Source: JBGSTR01 sp963707135
GTDB lineage: Bacteria > Pseudomonadota > Gammaproteobacteria > Chromatiales > Chromatiaceae
Direction: 5' to 3'
DNA length: 64,000 bases
NCBI GenBank assembly: GCA_963707135.1
Contig: CAVPOY010000029.1
Span: 39,284 to 103,283 of the forward strand
The notes below the pieces were generated by a model, which saw only the letters and a program-made list of their open reading frames with translations, was not told the origin of the DNA and did not search any database. Positions 1 to 7,351 of this stretch are shown here, in pieces; the stretch's first letter is position 1; each line of letters begins with the position of its first letter. The translations under genes and the position numbers were made by a program.

Positions 1-1
1 C

Positions 2-697
2 AAGGTGGTACAGTCCGGCCAGGGCGCCGATGAGGTCTTCGGCGGCTATTTCTGGTACCCCAAGATCCAGGCCGAGACCGAGGGCTCGTGGCTCGACCGA
101 TTCCGTAAACACTACTTCGACCGGGACCACGACGAGTACCTGCGTCTGGTCACCGATGCCTACGCCGGCTCGGACTACACCGCGGCGCTGATCGCCGACG
201 GGTTAGACGAGCCGGATGCCGACGAGTTTATGGACGCGGTGCTCCGGCTGGATGTGACCACGCTGATCGTCGACGATCCGGTCAAGCGCGTCGACAACAT
301 GACCATGGCCTGGGGCCTGGAGGCGCGGGTTCCGTTCCTGGACCACGAGCTGGTGGAGCTGGCCGCCCGCTGCCCGCCTGAGCTCAAGCTCCGCGACGGC
401 GGAAAGTACCCGCTTAAGGCGCTCGCCCGCGGCCTGCTGCCCCCCGCGGTCATCGACCGTCCCAAGGGCTACTTCCCGATGCCGGCGCTTAAGTATGTTC
501 GAGGCCCGTTCCTGGATCTGATGCGTGACCTGCTGACCTCCCGCGCCAGCCGCGAGCGCGGCATCTACCGCGGGGCGTATCTCGACATGCTGCTGGACGC
601 GCCCGACATGCACCACACCCGCATCATGGGAAACAAGCTCTGGCATCTGGCACTGCTGGAACTCTGGCTGCAGCGGAACCTGGACGCGGCGGCCTAG
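2..697 (+). CDS. asnO: Asparagine-synthase-family amidotransferase, C-terminal part; probable N-acetylglutaminylglutamine amidotransferase
   Basis: The reading frame is open from the window edge, so only the last 231 codons are present. The opening VVQSGQGADEVFGGY is the pyrophosphate-loop/synthetase region of class B asparagine synthases, followed by EARVPFLDHELVELA and the conserved KYPLKALARGLLP. The glutaminase domain would lie off the window. From memory, this wording of the motif is closest to the amidotransferase that makes the osmoprotectant N-acetylglutaminylglutamine amide in halotolerant bacteria. An ordinary AsnB or another Asn-synthase-like enzyme cannot be excluded without the N-terminus. 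The stop codon TAG lies inside a CTAG that borders a repeat element. Confidence 0.65.
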   Translation, partial: KVVQSGQGADEVFGGYFWYPKIQAETEGSWLDRFRKHYFDRDHDEYLRLVTDAYAGSDYTAALIADGLDEPDADEFMDAVLRLDVTTLIVDDPVKRVDNMTMAWGLEARVPFLDHELVELAARCPPELKLRDGGKYPLKALARGLLPPAVIDRPKGYFPMPALKYVRGPFLDLMRDLLTSRASRERGIYRGAYLDMLLDAPDMHHTRIMGNKLWHLALLELWLQRNLDAAA

Positions 698-815
698 GCA
701 AAGAGACGTGCCGCCATTTTCGGTCATCGAAGCGACTGAAGATGGAGCGGCCCGGAAACCGCGCTCTTGAGTGGCGAGCCGATCAACGCCAGGACGGCAT
801 TCGATCAGCGTCTCC
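698..815. repeat. MITE-like intergenic repeat, copy 1 (left end degraded)
   Basis: This copy aligns with the right two thirds of the elements at 17855 and 30374. It shares the ATTTTC...TGAAGAT hairpin, the GGCGAGC box, the GATCAACGCCAGGACGGC block and the right end TCGATCAGCGTCTCC. The inverted right end, GGAGACGCTGATC, matches the ends of the IS5-family element at 61555-62777. It is bounded by CTAG (694-697, containing the upstream stop codon) and CTGG (816-819), an imperfect target duplication. The left terminal hairpin of full copies is not recognisable here. Confidence 0.7.
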
Positions 816-893
816 CTGGCAGAGGCGCTTGAAATGCCCGGGTGAATCCCGACCTTCCCTCGGCTAGAACGCCATTGTAAACGAGGTGAAGAG

Positions 894-1238
894 ATGGATG
901 TATTGGAGCGAATCGACGGCCAGGTCAAGGGCAACCCGGTCGTGATCTACATGAAGGGGACGCCCCAGTTTCCGCAGTGCGGATTCTCGATGAGGGCCGC
1001 CGCGGCCCTGCGGGAGTGCGGGGTGCCGTTCGCCTACGTGAACGTGCTGCAGGATCCGGAGATCTTCGAGAACCTGCCGCGCTACGCCGACTGGCCGACC
1101 TTCCCGCAGATCTATGTCGACGGCGAGCTGGTGGGCGGTTGCGACATCACGCTGGAGCTGCACGCCAGTGGCGAGCTCAAGGCCATGATGGAGCAGGCCG
1201 CCGCGAAAGCCGACGCCGAGCCGGGCGGGCAGGGCTGA
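894..1238 (+). CDS. grxD: Monothiol glutaredoxin Grx4 family
   Basis: This 114-residue protein has the monothiol active site CGFS at residues 29-32, preceded by VVIYMKGTPQFPQ. It also has the glutathione-binding TFPQIYVDGELVGGCD further on. Grx4-type glutaredoxins bind a bridging [2Fe-2S] cluster with glutathione and take part in iron-sulfur cluster delivery in the cytoplasm. The length is normal for the family. A GAGGTGAAGAG ribosome-binding site lies just before the ATG. The gene stands alone, running towards the convergent rnt gene 13 bp downstream. Confidence 0.95.
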   Translation: MDVLERIDGQVKGNPVVIYMKGTPQFPQCGFSMRAAAALRECGVPFAYVNVLQDPEIFENLPRYADWPTFPQIYVDGELVGGCDITLELHASGELKAMMEQAAAKADAEPGGQG

Positions 1239-1251
1239 CGGGCAGCGACCG

Positions 1252-1851
1252 TCAGGCGCCAGGGTCTGGAGCTTCCTCCCACCAGCGGACCGGGTCCAGC
1301 TCGCGCCAACGATTGACGATGCTGCAGAACAGGCGCGCGGTCTGCTCGGCGTCGTAGACGGCCGAATGGGCCTCGCTGTTCTGCCAGCCGAGGCCGGCGG
1401 CCTGCGCGGCGCGCGCGAGCACCGTCTGGCCATAAGCGAGTCCGCCGAGCGTGACCGTGTCGAAGACGCTGAAGGCGTGAAACGGGTTGCGCTTGAAGCC
1501 GGTTCGCTCAACCGCGGCCTTGATAAACCCCAGGTCGAAGTGTGCGTTGTGCCCGACCAGGATGGCGCGGTTGCAGCCCGTGGCATGGACGGCCTTGCGG
1601 ATCGGAGTGAGGACTCGCGAGAGGGCCTCTCGTTCCGGGACCGCGTCGCGGAACGGGTGATCCGGGTCGATTCCGTTGAAGGCCAGGGCGCGGGGGTCTA
1701 TCTCGGCGCCCACGAAGGGGAGCACGTGGCAGGAAAGCGCGGCCGAGGGTTCCAGTCGGCCGTCCGGGCGCATCCGGATGATGATCGCCGAGATCTCCAG
1801 CAGGGCGTGACGCTGGGCGTCGAAGCCCGCGGTCTCGACATCCACCGCCAC
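1252..1851 (-). CDS. rnt: Ribonuclease T, N-terminus apparently frameshifted
   Basis: RNase T is a DEDDh 3'-5' exoribonuclease that trims tRNA and other stable RNA ends. The visible motifs are DVETAG (ExoI), GHNAHFDLGF (ExoII) and EAHSAVYDAEQTA (ExoIII, with His and Asp). The family normally starts 10-20 residues earlier, with an RFRGF-PV-DVET stretch. That stretch (RRFRGFLPVAVDVET) is encoded upstream in this frame but has no start codon. An ATG at 1912 opening MNEEEP is in another frame. A one-base indel near 1880-1895 would join the two. The given GTG start at 1851 is therefore the longest start in one frame, not necessarily the true one. Confidence 0.85.
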   Translation of the reverse strand: MAVDVETAGFDAQRHALLEISAIIIRMRPDGRLEPSAALSCHVLPFVGAEIDPRALAFNGIDPDHPFRDAVPEREALSRVLTPIRKAVHATGCNRAILVGHNAHFDLGFIKAAVERTGFKRNPFHAFSVFDTVTLGGLAYGQTVLARAAQAAGLGWQNSEAHSAVYDAEQTARLFCSIVNRWRELDPVRWWEEAPDPGA

Positions 1852-2053
1852 CGGCAGAAAGCCGCGAAAGCGCCGGGCGATGCTGGTACTGGATCGGTTC
1901 CTCTTCGTTCATCCGAACAGCATAAGTGGCGAACAGGTCCGATGCCAAACGCGGGTGGAGCCGGTTCGCCGGGTAGGTCGCGGTTTGAACGTGCGCGCCC
2001 CGTCGCTGCTATAGTCGTGCCCCGGTGCGGCGGGTGAGAGCGGCGTTTACTTG

Positions 2054-2954
2054 ATGGACAGTTTCGACCGGAGGATCGGCCGCTGGGCCAGTGGGTTCGG
2101 CTGTGTGCTTTGTTTTCTGCTCGCCGCTGCCTGCGGAGCGGACTCGACCGTTGACGGTCGCGGCGTCCTCTACGAGGTTCGCTCGCCCGGTGGGGCGGAA
2201 CCAAACTATTTGCTGGGGACCATTCACAGCGAGGACGAACGCGTCGTCGATCTCCCGGCGACCGTCCGCGAGGCCTTCGAGGCCAGCCCTGCGCTTCGCC
2301 CTCGAGGTCGTCCCGGACGCGGCGGCGATCATCAAGTCCATGGTGACCATGACCTACACCGATGGCCGCTCGTTGCGCGACGTCCTGCCGGAGGACCTGT
2401 ATCGGGAGACCTCGGCGGCGCTAGGCGAGCTCGGCATGTCCGAGGAGGCGTTCAAGGACTTCAAGCCCTGGGCCGTGGTGACCCTGCTCAGCGTCCCGGC
2501 GTCCGAAACCGGGGAGTTCATGGACATGGCGCTCTACCGTTCGGCCGTCGCGAAGCACAAGCGCATCGAGGGGCTGGAGACCATCGAGGAGCAGCTGGCC
2601 GTCTTCGATGACATGGACGAGTCCGATCAGGTGGGACTCCTGCGCGAGACGCTGATCTCCCGCGACCAGCTGCCGGTGATGTTCGAGGAGCTCGTCGGTG
2701 CCTACCTGTCGCGCGACCTCGACGCGTTGCTGCGGCTGAGCGAGCGCTATCTGCAGGACGGAGACCCGAGGCTCGCGGCCCTGTTCCGCGAGGCGGCCAT
2801 CGACTCGCGCAATCGGCGAATGGCGGAGCGTATGGTTCCGCTGTTGGATCAGGGCGGCTGGTTCATCGCCATCGGGGCGTTGCATCTGCCGGCCGAAGGC
2901 GGCGTGCTGGCGCGGCTCAGGCAGCGGGGCTATACGGTGTCTGCGGTCTATTGA
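2054..2954 (+). pseudogene. GumN/TraB-family lipoprotein gene with a frameshift
   Basis: The first frame from ATG 2054 encodes a lipoprotein signal with lipobox LAAAC, then YLLGTIHSEDERVVDLP, the N-terminal signature of the TraB/PrgY/GumN family. Near position 2287 the homology moves to another frame (FALEVVPDAAAIIKSM...), which runs to 2954 and ends with the family's GGWFIAIGALHLP and GVLARLRQRGY motifs. A single-base indel explains the break. The family is thought to include metal-dependent peptidase-like proteins, but its role in bacteria is unclear. The rest of the protein is well preserved, so this is either a recent mutation or a sequence error. Confidence 0.8.
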
Positions 2955-3048
2955 TGCGCTCGGCCGCGTTTCGGGGTTCCGGCGCGGGACTGTTGAGCCC
3001 GCTGTGATAGCATCAGCAGCGGTTAGCAATTCGGGAGACGGGCAGCCA

Positions 3049-3846
3049 ATGCGGGGCGTCAGGACAGTGTTTGGTTGGCGCGGTTGGGGCGGGTTGCTGG
3101 TCGCGGCCGCCGTCCTGACCGGCTGTGCCTCCGACCCGAACCGGGTGGCCGATCCGCGCGACCCGTTGGAGCTCTACAACCGGGCGATGAATCGGTTCAA
3201 CACCGATTTCGACAACGCCTTCATGAAGCCCGTCGCCAAGGCCTACAAGGCGGTCACGCCGGAGGTCGTCGATCGGGGCGTGACGAATTTCTTCAATAAC
3301 ATCGCCGACGTTACCTCGCTGGCGAACAATATCCTGCAGTTCAAGATGTCGCGAGCCGGCAGTGACCTCGGTCGGCTGTTCATCAACACGACCGTCGGCG
3401 TTCTGGGCGTCGTCGACGTGGCCACCAACGTGGGCTTGCCGAGCTACAAGGAGGACTTCGGACAGACCCTCGGCTACTGGGGCCTCGAACAGGGCGCCTA
3501 CCTCGTGCTCCCGATACTCGGTCCGAGCACGATCCGCGACACCCTCGGGTTTGCGGGCGACATCGTGACCGACCCCTTCTTCAGCGTGGAGAAGGACAAG
3601 GTCTACTGGGGCTTCGTGGGTCTGCGCATCATCGACCGGCGCGCCGATCTGCTGGCGGCCGGGGAAATCCTGGACGACGCGGCGGTCGATCCATACAGTT
3701 TCGTACGTGACGCCTACCTGCAACGGCGCCGCAACCTAGTCTATGACGGTAATCCACCGCCCGACGAGGGGCAGGACGATTTCTGGGACGAAGTGGATTT
3801 CGGCGCCGGTGCCGCGAAGCCGGCGCCCGGCGCAGGCGCCGATTAG
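3049..3846 (+). CDS. mlaA: Outer-membrane lipoprotein MlaA (VacJ)
   Basis: The 265-residue product starts with a short lipoprotein signal, with lipobox L-T-G-C and Cys at residue 26. The MlaA core follows: DPLELYNRAMNRFN, VTNFFNNIADVTSLANNILQ, GRLFINTTVGVLGVVDVA and EDFGQTLGYWGLEQGAYLVLPILGPST. MlaA removes misplaced phospholipids from the outer leaflet of the outer membrane and passes them to MlaC. Start 3049 is preferred over upstream 3004 because it places the signal peptide at the N-terminus. The acidic C-terminal tail ends Ala/Pro-rich. The other mla genes are not adjacent; an MlaC-like protein is encoded separately at 51126. Confidence 0.93.
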   Translation: MRGVRTVFGWRGWGGLLVAAAVLTGCASDPNRVADPRDPLELYNRAMNRFNTDFDNAFMKPVAKAYKAVTPEVVDRGVTNFFNNIADVTSLANNILQFKMSRAGSDLGRLFINTTVGVLGVVDVATNVGLPSYKEDFGQTLGYWGLEQGAYLVLPILGPSTIRDTLGFAGDIVTDPFFSVEKDKVYWGFVGLRIIDRRADLLAAGEILDDAAVDPYSFVRDAYLQRRRNLVYDGNPPPDEGQDDFWDEVDFGAGAAKPAPGAGAD

Positions 3847-3853
3847 CGTACGC

Positions 3854-4897
3854 TTAGCCGATCAACCGCCAGGCCACAGTGTCTCCGGCGCGCAGCGGGA
3901 CCACTCGCTTCGCGCCGAACTCATAGCTCTCGGGCACCCGCCAGGGCTCGCGGCGCAGCCGTACTCGCGTCTGGTTGCGTGGCAGACCGTAGAAGTCGGG
4001 TCCGTGATGGCTCGCAAACCCCTCGAGTCGGTCGAGTGCGCCGGCGTTCTCGAAGACCTCGGCGTAGAGTTCCACCGCGGCATGGGCGCTGTACGCGCCG
4101 GCGCAACCGCAGGCGCTCTCCTTGTCACCCATCGAGTGGGGCGCGCTGTCGGTGCCGAGGAAGAACCGCGGGTGTCCGCTGGTGGCCGCCTCGACCAAGG
4201 CCTGTCGATGGCGCTCGCGCTTGAGCACCGGCAGACAGTACAGGTGCGGTCGGATGCCCCCAGCCAGCATTGCGTTGCGGTTGTAGAGCAAGTGGTGCGG
4301 TGTGATGGTCGCCGCCAGGGTGTCCGGTCCATGACGCACGAACTCCACCGCCTCGGCCGTGGTCACGTGCTCAAAAACGACCTTGAGACCGGGAAACCCG
4401 GAGACGATGGGCATCAGGCGTTCATTGATGAAGCGCTGTTCCCGATCGAAGATATCGACGTCGCCGTCCGTGACTTCCCCGTGCACCAGAAGCGGCAGCC
4501 CCTCTTGCCGCATCGCCTCCAGGACCGGACCCAGGCGCTCGGGATCGGTTACGCCGCTCTCTGAATTGGTCGTTGCCCCCGCTGGATAGAGTTTGCACCC
4601 GAACACGGCCCCGCACTCCCGTGCCGCCCGGATCGCCTCGGGCCGGGTATGGTCCGTCAGGTAGAGCGTCATCAACGGGTCGAATCCGCTGTCTGGCGGC
4701 ACAGCGGCCAGAATGCGCTCGCGATAGGCCAGCGCCAGGTCGGCGCTTACAATCGGCGGCTTGAGATTCGGCATGATGATCGCCCGCGCGAAGCATCGGG
4801 CCGTATGGCCGACGACCGACGCCATCTCGGCGCCGTCGCGCAGGTGCAGGTGCCAGTCGTCCGGTCGGGTCAGGCTCAGCTCGAGTGCTTCGGGCAT
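3854..4897 (-). CDS. pyrC: Dihydroorotase
   Basis: This enzyme catalyses cyclisation of carbamoyl-aspartate to dihydroorotate in pyrimidine synthesis. The 347 residues equal the length of the E. coli-type class II enzyme. The zinc ligands HLHLRDG are at 16-22, and the lysine expected to be carboxylated lies in CKLYPAGATTNS (K102). LVHGEVTD, VFEHVTTAEAV and FFLGTDSAPHSMGDKES supply the remaining His and Asp ligands. The gene converges with mlaA, with stop codons 7 bp apart. It diverges from pckG over a 408-bp spacer. Confidence 0.96.
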   Translation of the reverse strand: MPEALELSLTRPDDWHLHLRDGAEMASVVGHTARCFARAIIMPNLKPPIVSADLALAYRERILAAVPPDSGFDPLMTLYLTDHTRPEAIRAARECGAVFGCKLYPAGATTNSESGVTDPERLGPVLEAMRQEGLPLLVHGEVTDGDVDIFDREQRFINERLMPIVSGFPGLKVVFEHVTTAEAVEFVRHGPDTLAATITPHHLLYNRNAMLAGGIRPHLYCLPVLKRERHRQALVEAATSGHPRFFLGTDSAPHSMGDKESACGCAGAYSAHAAVELYAEVFENAGALDRLEGFASHHGPDFYGLPRNQTRVRLRREPWRVPESYEFGAKRVVPLRAGDTVAWRLIG

Positions 4898-5305
4898 GTC
4901 GTGGCGGCTCGCGCGGGGTTAGCGGGTAACGGCGTGCATCAACCAGCCCCAATCGCGCCCCGCCCGGGGGCTGCATTGGCTCGATTGATCGGTTATGGTG
5001 CGACCGATGCGGGCCTGCAGTCGTCTCAAGCGGTAATTGCCGCAATCATGTCGTGCAGGCGCTTGGCCAGGACCTTGCGTGTCCGTGGTGGGCTCGGCGT
5101 ATTGCGCACCACCTTGGGGGAGACGCCCGACGGCGGCCGGAAGGGCGTCTGGCTTTCCGGCGCGGCGACCCAAGATCCAGTTTCCCGCATTATGGCGCGT
5201 TTTCGGAGTGAGGAATACGAGGAGCACAACGGGCGCCCCCCATGCCCGATCATAGAACGTAAGTCTTTGAGCAAATCTGTTTGCCTGTCTGAGGAAAACC
5301 CCACC
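4898..5305. other. Spacer between divergent pyrC and pckG
   Basis: This 408-bp stretch must hold the promoters of both divergent genes. No convincing coding region, riboswitch or strong hairpin was seen. The base composition is slightly less GC-rich near 5250-5305, and a GAGGAAAACC ribosome-binding site precedes the pckG ATG. Confidence 0.5.
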
Positions 5306-7168
5306 ATGACCAAAACGCACGATGGTGCCACGCGCACGAGCCATCGAGGACTGCTTGCCTGGGTCGACGAGATGGCCCAGCTCTGCAACCCTGAACGCAT
5401 CTATTGGTGCGACGGGTCGCAGCACGAATACGACCGACTCTGCGAGGAGATGGTCGAGAGCGGGACCTTCGTCCGTCTGAACCCCGAGAAACGCCCAAAC
5501 AGCTACCTGGCGCGCTCGCACCCTAGCGACGTGGCCCGGGTCGAGGAGCGCACCTTCATCTGCTCGCGGCGCGCGGAAGAGGCGGGCCCGACGAACAATT
5601 GGAAGGACCCGCGCGAGATGAAGGCCACCCTGAAGGGGTTATTCAAGGGCTGCATGCGCGGCCGGACCATGTACGTCATCCCGTTCAGCATGGGACCGAT
5701 CGGCTCGCCGATCGCCCATATCGGGGTTGAGATCACCGATTCGGCCTACGTGGTCGTCAATCAGCGGATCATGACCCGCATGGGACAGGCGGTGCTGGAT
5801 GCCCTTGGGGAGGACGGCGAGTTCGTGCCCTGCATGCACTCGGTCGGTGCGCCACTGCAGCCTGGCGAGGCCGACGTGCCCTGGCCCTGTGCGGCGAGCA
5901 TCGAAGAAAAGTACATCGTCCACTTTCCCGAGACTCGCGAGATCTGGTCCTACGGGAGCGGGTACGGCGGCAATGCGCTGCTTGGCAAGAAGTGTCTCGC
6001 GCTGCGCATTGCCTCCGTCATGGCGCGTGACGAGGGCTGGCTCGCCGAGCACATGCTGATCATGGGCGTCGAGCCCCCCGAGGGCGGCAAGATCTACGTC
6101 GCCGCCGCCTTCCCGAGCGCCTGCGGCAAGACCAACTTCGCGATGCTGATCCCGCCGAAGGGGTTCGAGGGGTGGAAGGTCACGACCATCGGCGACGACA
6201 TCGCCTGGATCAAGCCCAGCCCGAAGGACGGCCGCTTTTACGCCATCAATCCCGAGGCCGGCTTCTTCGGCGTCGCGCCCGGAACCAATGAGGGGTCCAA
6301 TCCCAATGCGCTGGCCACGCTGAACGCGAACTGCATCTTCACCAATTGCGCCCTGACCGACGATGGGGATGTGTGGTGGGAGGGACTGACCGACGAGCCT
6401 CCCGAGCACATGATCGACTGGAAGGGCAGCGACTGGACACCCGGCGAGGGCACCCCGGCGGCCCACCCGAACGCCCGTTTCACGGCCCCGGCCTCACAGT
6501 GCCCGTCGATCGACCCGGAGTGGGAAAATCCTGCCGGCGTTCCGATCAGCGCGTTTCTCTTCGGCGGGCGGGTCAGCAAGAACTTCCCGCTCGCATTCCA
6601 GAGCTACAACTGGGAGCACGGGGTCTACATGGCGGCAACCATGGGCTCCGAGGCGACCGCGGCCGCCATCGGCCAGGCGGCGATGCGGCGCGACCCAATG
6701 GCCATGTTGCCGTTCTGCGGCTACAACATGGCGGACTACTGGCGGCACTGGCTGCGCATAGGCCGCCAGAATGTCGCGACCCCGCCGCGCATCTTCCGGG
6801 TCAACTGGTTCCGCAAGGACGAGCACGGCCGGTTCGTCTGGCCGGGCTTCCGCGAGAACATGCGGGTGCTCAAATGGGTTGTGGAGCGCTGCAAGAGCAC
6901 CGGCTCGGCCATCGAGAGCCCGCTCGGGTGGGTACCCGGCTACTCGGCCATCGACTGGGAGGGCCTGGCGTTTCCGAAGGAGCAGTTCTTCTCGATCATG
7001 AACATCGACACCGAGGTCGCCCGGCACGAGACCAACGACCAGGAGGAGTTGTTCACCCGCTTCGGTGATCATCTTCCGCGGGAGATGGAGATCGAGCGCG
7101 AGCTTCAGTTGGCCCGTCTCTATCATTCCCCCAGGGTCTGGGACCTTTCCGCGGCGACTGATCCCTGA
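5306..7168 (+). CDS. pckG: Phosphoenolpyruvate carboxykinase (GTP)
   Basis: This enzyme interconverts oxaloacetate plus GTP with PEP, CO2 and GDP at the start of gluconeogenesis. The 620-residue product carries the GTP-class signature FPSACGKTNFAM at about 269-280, including the reactive Cys. Downstream are DDIAWIKP, PEAGFFGVAPGT, the FGGRVSKNFPLAFQSYNW block and FRVNWFRKDEHGRFVWPGF. Start 5306 is chosen because of the GAGGAAAA site before it. The frame is open further upstream, but that part overlaps pyrC in antisense and has no homology. With acs and the symporter at 18-25 kb it supports growth on acetate. Confidence 0.95.
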   Translation: MTKTHDGATRTSHRGLLAWVDEMAQLCNPERIYWCDGSQHEYDRLCEEMVESGTFVRLNPEKRPNSYLARSHPSDVARVEERTFICSRRAEEAGPTNNWKDPREMKATLKGLFKGCMRGRTMYVIPFSMGPIGSPIAHIGVEITDSAYVVVNQRIMTRMGQAVLDALGEDGEFVPCMHSVGAPLQPGEADVPWPCAASIEEKYIVHFPETREIWSYGSGYGGNALLGKKCLALRIASVMARDEGWLAEHMLIMGVEPPEGGKIYVAAAFPSACGKTNFAMLIPPKGFEGWKVTTIGDDIAWIKPSPKDGRFYAINPEAGFFGVAPGTNEGSNPNALATLNANCIFTNCALTDDGDVWWEGLTDEPPEHMIDWKGSDWTPGEGTPAAHPNARFTAPASQCPSIDPEWENPAGVPISAFLFGGRVSKNFPLAFQSYNWEHGVYMAATMGSEATAAAIGQAAMRRDPMAMLPFCGYNMADYWRHWLRIGRQNVATPPRIFRVNWFRKDEHGRFVWPGFRENMRVLKWVVERCKSTGSAIESPLGWVPGYSAIDWEGLAFPKEQFFSIMNIDTEVARHETNDQEELFTRFGDHLPREMEIERELQLARLYHSPRVWDLSAATDP

Positions 7169-7172
7169 TTAG

Positions 7173-7208
7173 GGAAAGGCGCGGCAATTCAGCGCCTGCA
7201 GTGTCTCC
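7173..7208. repeat. Minimal MITE relic with TTAG duplication
   Basis: These 36 bp lie between two TTAG copies (7169-7172 and 7209-7212). The left end is GGAAAGGCGC. The inverted right end, GGAGACACTG, is identical over ten bases to the left end of the IS5-family element at 61555. It begins immediately after the pckG stop codon. Confidence 0.6.
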
Positions 7209-7216
7209 TTAGGTGC

Positions 7217-7281
7217 CCGGCGAGAGATCGCTCGCCGGCTCCGCTGCCCTGCCCTCCGGCGGCCCGAATCCCCGGGCCGCC
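7217..7281. terminator. Two stable hairpins after pckG
   Basis: A perfect 8-bp stem CCGGCGAG/CTCGCCGG (7217-7238) is followed by a perfect 9-bp stem GGCGGCCCG/CGGGCCGCC (7258-7281). Neither has a T-tract, so termination is only a suggestion. They separate pckG from the SOS-controlled dnaE2. Confidence 0.45.
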
Positions 7282-7315
7282 GCGGCTGCCTCCTGATACC
7301 CTGAAACGAGTTATA

Positions 7316-7331
7316 CTGTTTTTATAGACAG
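7316..7331. promoter_or_regulatory. LexA-type SOS box upstream of dnaE2
   Basis: The sequence CTGTTTTTATAGACAG fits the gammaproteobacterial LexA consensus CTG-N10-CAG with an AT-rich core. It lies 20 bp before the dnaE2 start. Inducible mutagenesis genes of this type are commonly LexA-repressed, so damage induction is the natural inference. Confidence 0.8.
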
Positions 7332-7351
7332 TCGTCTCTTCGGGTGTCAAG

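Noticed and set aside
4649..5305. Upstream extension of the pckG frame
   Set aside because: It overlaps pyrC in antisense, lacks homology, and the ATG at 5306 has a good ribosome-binding site.
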